Shown here: positions 14,401 to 21,625 of the stretch, piece after piece
Layout: every line of letters begins with the position of its first letter
Numbering within the stretch: the stretch's first letter is position 1
Assembly: GCA_013399015.1 (NCBI GenBank)
Contig: VWZX01007386.1
Location: 434,001-498,000 of the forward strand
Direction of reading: 5' to 3'
DNA length: 64,000 nt
Source of the DNA: Galbula dea
Lineage: Eukaryota > Chordata > Aves > Piciformes > Galbulidae
Made by a program: the position numbers and the translations under genes
Notes under the pieces: generated by a model
Told to the model about the DNA's origin: nothing
Database searches by the model: none
The model's input: only the letters and a program-made list of their open reading frames with translations

Positions 14401-17400
14401 AAATGTTGCAGGTGTTGCTTGGAGTCTGCACCCTCTTACACTGCTTGTTTTCACTGTGCAAAGCCCAGGAGTTTGCAAAATCATAACTGTTTCCCACAAG
14501 GGTACCTGTGAACAAAGAGGAGAAGCACATAGGTTGTTTAAGGGTTTGAGCAACAAGGGGTTGTTGTTGGCTACTACCAGGGTGATAGTCTGCTGAAAGA
14601 TGGTTTTAAAAGTAAAAACTGTTGTATCAAATGAATTTCTATTCCAGGTAGATTGACTGTACAATAATTACTTTTAGTGACCTGGTCTGACTCTTGCAGA
14701 AGACCTCTATAAGCTCAAGGACAGACTAAAGACTTCCCAGCACTTTTCACACCTGCATGAACATGGTAGGAGTCATTTGCAGAAACCCAAGCATACCTAT
14801 ATATTTTTCTACTATTTAGAAGTTGTCAATAAAACACAAGACATATTAGAGAAGTTTCTGACATGAGCAAAGACTGGCAATCAGTTGGAGGTGTACAAGG
14901 ATGTCAGAAAGCAGAGCCTGATCAATTACCAAGTCTTGGAAGCATTCATAGCATGGCTATAAAGGGCCAGAGCCTAGCTGGCAAGAGAAAGAGGAGAAAT
15001 TAACTCCTTCTTTAGGATCTGGGGGGAAAAAACAACCAAACAAAAAACCTACCCCAAACAAAAGACCCTGGAAAGCTCTTGATAATGTTATTTTTATATT
15101 TTAGTCATGCTTTAAAGTGTGAGAAACTCTCAAGGAGCAGCTGGCTTGTTTTTACTGCCACATCCAGTAAACCACATACAATATAAGCAATCTTATTTGT
15201 AAGTCTCAACAGGATGCAAGCACTTCTCTGCAGGATGAAGTAGTTTAGTAGCCAACTATGCCAATAAGAGTGACTCAGCATCCATCCTCTGTCTGAATGA
15301 CAGTGTGTCTGTAACTCTGAGACCTGCGGGGGGGACTAATGTTTTTGAGGTTCAAGAGTTACTGCCTAAGGCCACTACCTTCAAAGCTGGGTTCTACCAC
15401 TGTTAATTTGTTAGGGTATCATAGCTTGAGTCACATCTCTTAGGCATCCAGGACCTCAATAACTGAGCATCAAAAAGTGCATGCAGAAGCAATTCATGTT
15501 CTCACCAGGGTATCAGTTCTGTTTCCACACCAAAACACTGCCAGTACAAGCAGCACATCATTGCACTTGATCTGATTTATAGAACATGAGTGTAAACATA
15601 TCAACAGAGTAGAAAAAAAATTACACACTCTTCACTAAGTTTAAACACTTCTTCTTCCTTCATGCTCCCCTTATTTACTTGCTGTAAGTGGTAGTGTTCA
15701 GTAATACAGCAAGTGCTTCACCTCTTATTTCACCACCACCTCAAAACAATCCAAATCTGATCAATGAAGTGTTAAATCATAATCCACTTTTTAGGAGCAA
15801 ACCAAACTAATTTTCTGTGTTATTAAACAACAAGATTTTCTTCTAAAATATGGAAAATAATGTTTTCATTTGCTTTCAATATAAAACATTGCCATCTTGT
15901 TGAAACCATGACAAAACATGTCATGTTACATGAAAAACAGTGTTTATGGGCTAGGTTCTGACTTCTGCACAAACTTGGGATTTGATCCTCCAGTGCCACA
16001 AAGAAGCCCTAGAATTGGGCTATCAAATCATGTGAGTTTTCTCCTATGCAGGCAGATATGAAGATGATAGAAATGTATTGCATTAGCTTTTAAACTAGTC
16101 TGAGAAAGACTGAAGAAAACATTTCTCTGCAAACCTCTTGCAATCACAGTGATTCTTAGTGGTTCCTTCTTACCAGACAAGGACTATTAGCAACCAGAAA
16201 GCTTACACTTCTACATAGATCAAAGAAGTTTAAAAGCTAGCACATCTTGAGGTGCCTGCTCATCCTTTAAAACACCTGGAGGAAGGTTTAACACATCTCA
16301 GTTATCTGACAAGCTCATTGGCTGTAGCACAATACCTGATGCAAACCTTTATCATCATCTCTCTTCCTTTGACTTTTGCAGAGTGGTCCCTGGGGACTTC
16401 CAGGTGAAAACCTGTGATCTTGGCAACATTAGATCGTTGTCTTTTTCCTTTCCACACTGTGCCTATTATTCCAAAGCTCAAAATTCTTATTGTATTTATT
16501 AACAATACAAATCCAGGCCAGAAGCATATCTAATGGATTAGAACTGAGTGACCAATCTCCCAAATCAAAATACACCCAGATTTTAACAGGAAGCAGTGGA
16601 CACACCAACAGGAGAGATCAGTCTGTGGCAACCTTAAGGTAACCCTCCCCTGCCCTCAGATCTCTAAGTCTTTACACCAAGATAATGTCCTGGGTTGGAC
16701 TGACCTTTACAAGATCTAATCAGGCTAAAAGGAGAGCAAATAAAAACTGCAGTGGAAAGGAAAAGGTAAACTGCTTCATAGGCTACCAATAGGCTGCCTA
16801 AAATTTTTGTTTAAAAAATATTACCTCTCCCAGCAGTTTGTGTTGCACCTCACCTAGAATTTGTCTTCAACAGCTTAAAAAATAAAATGGTCAGACTTGA
16901 ATCAAAAGCTTATATGGATTTGGACCAAGGTAAGCAACTCTTATGTGAACCACCCCACCAGCAGAGCTGCCAAGGAGGTGTGTGGGTGTATTAATGTCTC
17001 TCATTGAGACAACAAATTCAAACACAAATGAACATAGAAAGGATTAGAGTTATTATTTAAATAAAAGATCTATTGTGTCAGAGTAAAACAACTGGCAGAA
17101 TTGCCAAGACAAGATTCTATTTTTCAGACTAAAGTCAGAGCCTTCTTCACAGTGCAAGAGCTATCCATGTTCTCTGTCACCTTCTCTTTTATCCCAGGTC
17201 TTCCAAGCAGTGACCCTGCCATGTACTTCATTACATTCAGAAATCCGTAGTTGTTAAAGCACTGCTTTTTTTTAAGAGGAAGGATACAGTCTCCAGTGTG
17301 TTAAACAAAGACAGCAGGAAACATTTAAACATGAGCAGCAGAAAGGAACCTTCTATATTTGAACAGTCTTCTTTTCTGCTCCTGCTTTTCATAATGGCTT

Positions 17401-19783
17401 CACTCTTATTTATGGTCTCAAGAAAGACATAAGCTTCAGATCTCATTACATCCCTCTCCTTAGGAATTGGTGTGATAGAAGATGCACCTCCAATCCAACA
17501 GCCCATAGCCCATTGTATAGAAAGCATTCTATGCCAAATGCAAGTACAAACCTGCCAGTAGCAACCCCCAGGATTTAATATTCTCTTATTGCAACATCAT
17601 CTATTCTTACTCCCACGTCTAACCCATGGAAACTTAGAAGCTGAATCAACAAGTATTCCCCACATCTTTTCTGTTGGGCTTTCTCCTACTTGGTCTCCCC
17701 ACATGCTACATTGTGCATTGGTTAGCCCACAGCTTTATCTTTGTATTTCAAGATACAAGGTTTCTAAAAGTGTTAAATTTTGACTTCTGGGGTTTGCTCA
17801 GGAATGAGATGTGACAGCAATTTCCTTTCAGGAGAAAGGAAGATGAAAGAACTTAGCTCTTTGGCACTTCTGACACAATTTGCAAACACATTTTGCAGGA
17901 TCAGCAAAATCTGTTGAATCATCCATCAGAAAAGTGTGCAGAGTGTACATTAAAATACAATCAGTTAGTCATATTCTTACCTTCCTGAGTTCTGAAGTCA
18001 TCTTCAGCAAACCTATTATAGTTGCCACACAACCCACAGGTCTTATTATAGAGCTTTTCTTGAAGGAGTATCTGAATATTCCCACTGATATCAATCTTCA
18101 CCACAAAGCCATGCTCATCACTGGATATTTTATAATAACCTGCCTCTTTCTCTATAAATATGCCACTAGAGGCAAAAGGTATGGAAACACTGTGAAGAAA
18201 AACAGGAATGTTTCAGAATATGGTATACAAAACAAAAAAAAGGTTCTTTCTGCTGAAGCATTTGTTCCCACAGACCCACAGATACCTTTTGTCTTCCTGT
18301 ATCACTTCTCCATCTAAAGAGAAGTGAAGACTGAAATATTCTCCAAGATACACAGAGAAGCCTACTTTCTCCCCATCCTGGTAGTCACCTGAATTGATGA
18401 GACATAATAAAATATGGTTATTTATGAGACTCAGGAGGGCAACTTGAGAGTACACATTGCAGGGCTGGGAGCATATCATCTAACATATTCAAGAGTCATC
18501 TATCTATTCCATCCCATAGTTGTTTAATGTGAAAAGAACAGACAATCCCAGGATGAGGGCTAGCACATGACCTGGTCCTGGCTATGGGCTCACATTCTCC
18601 CTGTGACTGTCACTAGACAACAAATTTTTCATCTTAACATGCACACTGAAGAAGCTTCCATAGATGTGCACAAACATTTGCCCTGCTTTTCCCCTTGACA
18701 GAATTTTCTCAGAAATTCCTCTTTCAAAGCAAACAACAACAAAAAACCAACAAGAAAATAAGAAAATAAAAAGAAGATCCTTTTATGCAGTGGTTCATGG
18801 TATCTGACAAAGGCCATCTATTTGCCTTGTCTTTTCTTCTGAGAAATGGAAATCAGCTTAACTGCAATGCAACATCCCTACAACATTTTGCACAAGTTAC
18901 TTCTTGATATCTTAATCAGACTCACCTAAGAGTTTGAAGGAGTGCTTATGACAATCCCCAGCAAGAAGGTAACTACAGTCCCCAGCAAAACTGTAGAAAG
19001 AATCATCAAAGGTTTTGATGTGATCATTCCCAAAGAGGCTGCAACGGGAAACTGAGGACTCCTGAAGCAAAGAGCCTGATGATCCTGGATATCAAAACAC
19101 AACATAACTCACAATGGAAACCAATCATTTTGTAGTTTGGGAATTTATCTGCTGGAATATATCACCTCTGATCATTGCATGTTCCAGATCTTTAGCTTCT
19201 CAGCAGACTGTACCTCTGGCATTATGATACACAGAATCAAGCACAGATTTCTTCATTATATGCATTGGTGAAATAGCTTTTTTGTTTTATTTCAACTAGT
19301 CCAAACCTTGCACATCTACTTTCAGTCCTGCTCCTTTGAGGAATGCCATGTGACTTTGGGGTTGTTCTGTGCCTAAACAGGAGTTGGACTCAATGATCCT
19401 TGTGGGTTCCTTCCAATTCAGGATATTCTGTGATTCTGTTCATTCATTTGTGCCTGCCTGTGATCCCATTAAAATCAACAGAGCAGCAGCAAAGCCCCAT
19501 AGTTTGTTCAGCCAAACCTCACTGACCTCAGGGAGTCTGTGACTCAACACAGTGTTTGTTGCAAGGTAAACAACCAAAACTTTATCAGTATTTCCAACAT
19601 AATGAGAATATTGTCTCAGACAGATGATACAGGATTACATGGGGAAAAAAAGTGGGGGAGGATCTCACAGAACAAACCATGAAAACCAACTATAGTTCCT
19701 AGATATTAGAAAAGAAACATTTTCCCACCTGACATTACAGTGGCCAGCAGCAGGTTTGTTAGCAGCACTGCCAAGAGGAGCAT
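2376..19783 (-). CDS. VWF: von Willebrand factor, 5' part of gene (coding exons 2-10; continues beyond base 1)
   Basis: VWF is a secreted multimeric glycoprotein that tethers platelets or thrombocytes to exposed collagen and carries factor VIII. Nine exons on the minus strand join in phase (19783-19729, 19084-18926, 18388-18286, 18189-17981, 14505-14381, 9131-8915, 6808-6686, 4433-4322, 2422-2376). They give 1,150 coding bases, 383 residues plus one base. Residues 1 to about 20 form a hydrophobic signal peptide. C33 to about residue 200 is the D1 VWD module, with the oxidoreductase-like motif C157-G-L-C160. The C8 module spans about 205-287 and TIL about 293-350; D2 starts around residue 384. 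Sequons are seen at N154 (NKT) and N209 (NIS). Eight of nine exon lengths match the human gene as I recall it. No frameshift or stop is seen. D2 to the CK domain lies outside the window. Identification is firm from sequence likeness plus the CD9 neighbour. Confidence 0.96.
2423..4321 (-). other. VWF: VWF intron 9
   Basis: The 1,899-base intron is bounded by GTAAAC and TTTCCCAG. It contains a worn CR1 fragment in its left part. The remainder is unremarkable AT-rich sequence with no other feature seen. Confidence 0.85.
2940..3115 (-). repeat. Degraded CR1 LINE fragment
   Basis: The plus strand reads, in order, the reverse complement of an internal CR1 3' region: a CTTTGCTTCTCCTCATGTTAT stretch, CTCCAGTCCATAATCATC, CTTGAAGTGGAGGCTCAGCA, CTGGCCACACTACTCCAGCC and ACAGTCTCAC. 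Each resembles avian CR1 with many substitutions, so this is an old insertion on the minus strand. It may reach left to about 2757, where a TAGAATCATA remnant lies. Confidence 0.55.
4322..4433 (-). CDS. VWF: VWF exon 9 (end of TIL, E1 segment)
   Basis: The exon is 112 bases, residues 331-368. It reads EGKLLDGEHCIESSDCSCIH, then SGKHYPPGFTISQDCNSC, aligned without gaps to the human TIL/E1 region as I recall it. The acceptor is CTATCCAG and the donor GTAAAC. The exon leaves in phase 2 and joins exon 10 to complete Cys368. Confidence 0.94.
4434..6685 (-). other. VWF: VWF intron 8
   Basis: The 2,252-base intron is bounded by GTAATT and CTATCCAG. An A/C-rich low-complexity tract lies at about 6030-6083. 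ORFs of 60-96 residues on either strand show no recognisable protein. No transposon was recognised. Confidence 0.85.
6030..6083. repeat. A/C-rich low-complexity tract
   Basis: The tract is a run of CACACA, AAACAAAA and CCAACCAACC units with almost no G or T. It is a simple-sequence region in VWF intron 8, probably length-variable. Confidence 0.7.
6686..6808 (-). CDS. VWF: VWF exon 8 (D1 TIL module)
   Basis: The exon is 123 bases, residues 290-331. It reads CPVGMEYKECVSPCAKTCQS, then NINEVCHGQCVDGCSCP. This is the cysteine-rich trypsin-inhibitor-like (TIL) module that follows C8 in each VWF D assembly. The acceptor is TTATTTCAG; the donor GTAATT is slightly weak. The internal Met of this module is not a start codon. 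Confidence 0.96.
6809..8914 (-). other. VWF: VWF intron 7
   Basis: The 2,106-base intron is bounded by GTAAGC and TTATTTCAG. Its only distinct content is a diverged tandem duplication of about 58 bases at 8321-8435. No other repeat or exon was recognised. Confidence 0.85.
8321..8435. repeat. Diverged tandem duplication, two units of 57-58 bases
   Basis: Unit 1 (8321-8377) and unit 2 (8378-8435) both start AG(G/A)TGCA(G/A)TCAGGA and both end AAGGCAGCA followed by TTTCA or CCTCA. By eye roughly 70 percent of positions agree. No third unit is visible. Confidence 0.6.
8915..9131 (-). CDS. VWF: VWF exon 7 (D1 C8 module)
   Basis: The exon is 217 bases, phase 0 to 1, residues 218-290. It covers most of the eight-cysteine C8 module, including FSRCHHRVDPEPYIDLCERD and DYARSCAHEGV. 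These are strongly similar to human D1, including the VDPEP turn. The acceptor is TTGTTGTGCCAG and the donor GTAAGC. Open reading continues for some distance on both sides of the exon, but the splice sites define the true ends. Confidence 0.95.
9132..14380 (-). other. VWF: VWF intron 6
   Basis: This is the largest VWF intron here (5,249 bases), bounded by GTTGGT and TTGTGCCAG. It holds scattered simple tracts (G-rich at 10123-10140, A-rich at 10237-10255) and no exon or RNA gene that I can support. Small ORFs such as those at 11767, 12708 and 13618 show no domain signature. Confidence 0.8.
14381..14505 (-). CDS. VWF: VWF exon 6 (end of D1 VWD, start of C8)
   Basis: The exon is 125 bases, phase 1 to 0, residues 176-217. 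It contains SYDFANSWAL, the signature found at the end of VWD modules, then CNISSDIAEK with a sequon at N209. The acceptor is TTGTTCACAG. The donor GTTGGT is non-consensus at +3. The length and phase match the human exon. Confidence 0.95.
14506..17980 (-). other. VWF: VWF intron 5
   Basis: The 3,475-base intron is bounded by GTAAGA and TTGTTCACAG. It contains an A/C-rich tract near 15025-15065. Otherwise I see nothing beyond ordinary AT-rich intron sequence. Confidence 0.85.
17981..18189 (-). CDS. VWF: VWF exon 5 (D1 VWD core with CGLC motif)
   Basis: The exon is 209 bases, residues 106-176. It includes NKTCGLCGNYN followed by FAEDDFRTQEG. The CGLC vicinal cysteines (C157, C160) are the propeptide motif known in human VWF to be needed for disulfide exchange during multimer assembly. 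The acidic loop after it is the calcium-binding part of VWD modules. N154 is in a glycosylation sequon. The acceptor is TTTTTCTTCACAG and the donor GTAAGA. Confidence 0.96.
18190..18285 (-). other. VWF: VWF intron 4, only 96 bases
   Basis: The intron starts GTATCTGTGG and ends CCTGTTTTTCTTCACAG, with a good polypyrimidine tract. It is short for this gene, whose other complete introns here range from 0.5 to 5.2 kb. Retention would read through 24 codons and then reach a stop near 18213. Confidence 0.9.
18286..18388 (-). CDS. VWF: VWF exon 4 (D1 VWD module)
   Basis: The exon is 103 bases, entering in phase 1 and leaving in phase 2, residues 72-106. It reads GDYQDGEKVGFSVYLGEYFS, then LHFSLDGEVIQEDK, matching the beta-strand region of human D1. 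The acceptor is TCAATTCAG. The donor is GTATCT, which departs from the usual GTRAGT at positions +4 to +6. The phase and length match the human exon, which supports this donor despite its weakness. Confidence 0.94.
18389..18925 (-). other. VWF: VWF intron 3
   Basis: The 537-base intron has donor GTGAGT and acceptor TCAATTCAG. An A-rich tract lies at 18730-18775. Nothing else is recognised. Confidence 0.88.
18926..19084 (-). CDS. VWF: VWF exon 3 (start of D1 VWD module)
   Basis: The exon is 159 bases, phase 1 to 1, encoding residues 19-72. It contains the start of the D1 VWD fold (RCSLFGNDHIKTFDDSFYSF, then AGDCSYLLAGDC), closely resembling human VWF. The acceptor is ATATCCAG and the donor is GTGAGT. 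It is six bases shorter than the human exon as I recall it; the two missing residues lie before the first cysteine (C33 here, C35 in human), in the unstructured N-terminus. Confidence 0.95.
   Translation of the reverse strand, partial: DHQALCFRSPQFPVAASLGMITSKPLMILSTVLLGTVVTFLLGIVISTPSNS
19085..19728 (-). other. VWF: VWF intron 2
   Basis: The 644-base intron has donor GTGGGA and acceptor ATATCCAG. It carries a CR1 3'-end fragment at about 19355-19440, opposite in orientation to VWF. Confidence 0.88.
19355..19440 (+). repeat. CR1 LINE 3'-end fragment
   Basis: The plus strand reads GGAGTTGGACTCAATGATCC, then TTGTGGGTTCCTTCCAATTC, AGGATATTCTGTGATTCTG. This is the 3' terminus of an avian CR1 element, truncated at its 5' side as is normal for CR1. 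It lies antisense to VWF in intron 2. Confidence 0.85.
19729..19783 (-). CDS. VWF: VWF exon 2 (start codon and signal peptide)
   Basis: The exon is 55 coding bases and reads MLLLAVLLTNLLLATVMS plus the first base of Gly19. This is a leucine-rich hydrophobic core typical of a secretion signal. The donor is GTGGGA. The bases just upstream of the ATG read TTTTTGACAG, a good acceptor, so the exon may start exactly at the ATG with the 5' UTR in exon 1. The human exon 2 coding part has the same length and phase. Signal cleavage probably falls in the Ser/Gly-rich stretch at the start of exon 3. Confidence 0.93.
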
Positions 19784-21315
19784 CTGTCAAAAATCAGAGA
19801 TATGAGAATATTCTTAGTCTGGGGTGTTTAGTCTGTTTCACAGCAACTCACCATTTTCTATCCTTTCTTTATAAAGCTATTTTTGAGGTTCTACAACATT
19901 TCAGAAAGCCATAATCCATGCAGACTCTCACAGCAATTCAGTTACCCACTCATGCTTCTTCAAATAGGTAATCTAGGAGATAACCTTTTTGTTACCATTT
20001 TCACTTCTTATGGCTAGGAAACATGGGCTACCTCCACAAGAAACAACCCAACATGCACTCTTCTTCTTCTGATTTACCCAAGTTACTACATTGTACACAC
20101 AAAAGCCCTTCAATATGCATGATTATTTATCAGACAACCTGACATGAGGAAGCACACCAGACTAGACCAGCCAACTCGGCTCCAGCAGAAGTCACCTCTG
20201 ATGCACAAGATTTGCATCCTGCCCAAACATTCACAAAGAGAAAGAATATCAGGATTTTGCACCAGCCAACAGGTCTGGCTGGCAAACCATTATAACCACA
20301 TTCTTCTGATCCACTGATTCCAGGGTGATAATATGCTTGAGGTAAGGAGCAAGAAATAAAGGGAGAAAATGGTGCAGAGTAGAGACCCAGAAAGAAAACT
20401 TCCATTCGCCAAAAATCAGTTTTAGTGTTACCTCCTGTTTTCTGCAATCAAAACATCATCTTTTGTTCTCCATATGTCTATAAACTACCTCCTGTACTGC
20501 CAGGCCTTGAAAAATAATAATAGGATATGAGTGTCATGCAGATGGCAAACAGCAGATGTGTTCTGTGGCAAGACATTAACAGTAAAGGGATGAAAGCTGT
20601 AGGGAGCTCCATCTAAGTGAGTTAATTTCAGTGATCATGTCAGCAACTGGAGAGGTTTAAGTACACCATATTTAATACATTAATGCCAAGAGACCAGAAA
20701 CACCTTTCCTTAAAAGAACCTTCCAATTAAAGACTAGAGTACATTCTGCAAAGACAAATTCTGATTTTAGTTTACAGACACACGCTTCTTATTGATGTCA
20801 ATTATGTAGGTACAACTCACAGCCACAAAAAACCTGCCACGATGAGTTTGCTTTATTTACAAAAGATGGGAAAAGAAAGATCTACTGATCTTTCTGATCT
20901 ACTGATCTGCTGGAAACACCAATCTGACATAATGCTGCTACTGCTGCAAGACAGCTAAGAAGTGGCAACTGCATGGGAATGCAACTACAAAGTACTGGTA
21001 AAGAAAACACTAGGCATTATTCTCAGATTACACACTTGCTAGGGTATTTTTAGTGCACACACTGTGTTATTGTGAACGAATCAGATATTGCTTTTCTTTG
21101 TTAACCCTTCAGGTTAACAAAGCAGGCAAAGATAAAAGACAGGGTATAAAATTCTTCTTCTCACCCCCTTTCCACCTCCTAAGATGCAGGCTTGAAATTT
21201 CTCCCAATTCTAATAGAGCAGGTGCCACCAACAAACCAGAATACAACCAAGTAAGAACTGCCACTATATAAACCCTCTACAGTTTTATCACTGGCTTAAT
21301 TAGAAGCTAACATAC
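19784..21315 (-). other. VWF: Inferred VWF intron 1
   Basis: If exon 1 ends at 21316, this 1.5-kb stretch is intron 1, with donor GTATGT and acceptor TTTTTGACAG directly before the start codon. It contains a small local repeat of ATCTACTGATCT near 20880-20908. No coding content or transposon was recognised. Confidence 0.55.
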
Positions 21316-21535
21316 CTTCCTCTGTGCGAGATTCCTCTTGCACACGAACAAGAAGCTCCTCCAGTTGCCACCTAGAGCCTACAACATCCTTGCTCCCATG
21401 TTCCTTCAGAAGACAGGATTGGAATGGCTTTGGTCTGAAATTTCTTGTTTTTGTACAAGCCAGGAATTCTTGTTCATGTCAACGGAAAGATAAAGAGCAA
21501 ACGTCACATCCGCCCGATTCTCAAGACAATAGATT
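21316..21535 (-). other. VWF: Probable non-coding exon 1 (5' UTR) of VWF
   Basis: On the minus strand a GAGGAAG|GTATGT donor ends at 21316. The bases upstream contain CTATTGT, GGCGGATGTGACG and CTTTATCTTTCC in that order. The human first exon, as I remember it, has CTATTGT, GGATGTCAC and CTTTATCTCC in the same order and ends GGGGAAG|GT. This stretch is also locally richer in CpG than the surrounding intergenic DNA. It would leave a 1.5-kb intron 1. The 5' end (about 21535) is inferred from this likeness, not measured. It is non-coding and depends on remembered human sequence, so it is moderate in certainty. Confidence 0.6.
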
Positions 21536-21625
21536 AATTTGCTATCTTGGAAATCAGTGGCTTTAATTGCCAGAAAGTTACAATGAGGGGAAATAGTTTT
21601 TAAAACTTACATGACAGATAAGTCT
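21484..21625 (-). promoter_or_regulatory. Candidate VWF core promoter with GATA and ETS-like motifs
   Basis: Upstream of the inferred start, the minus strand has an ATTAAAG box (about 21564) some 30 bases before the CTATTGT start region, which could act as a weak TATA element. GATA-type motifs (AGATAA on the plus strand) lie at 21488-21493 and 21616-21621. A GGAA ETS-like core is at 21484-21487 and a TGACG half-CRE at about 21501-21505. GATA and ETS factors are known regulators of the human VWF promoter. Binding here is not shown. Confidence 0.45.

Noticed and set aside
14323..14664. 113-codon minus-strand frame overlapping VWF exon 6
   Set aside because: It is in a different frame from the exon, which reads SYDFANSWAL, and has no homology signal.
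17880..18317. 145-codon plus-strand open frame
   Set aside because: It is antisense to VWF exons 5 and 4, whose minus-strand reading is clearly the real one.
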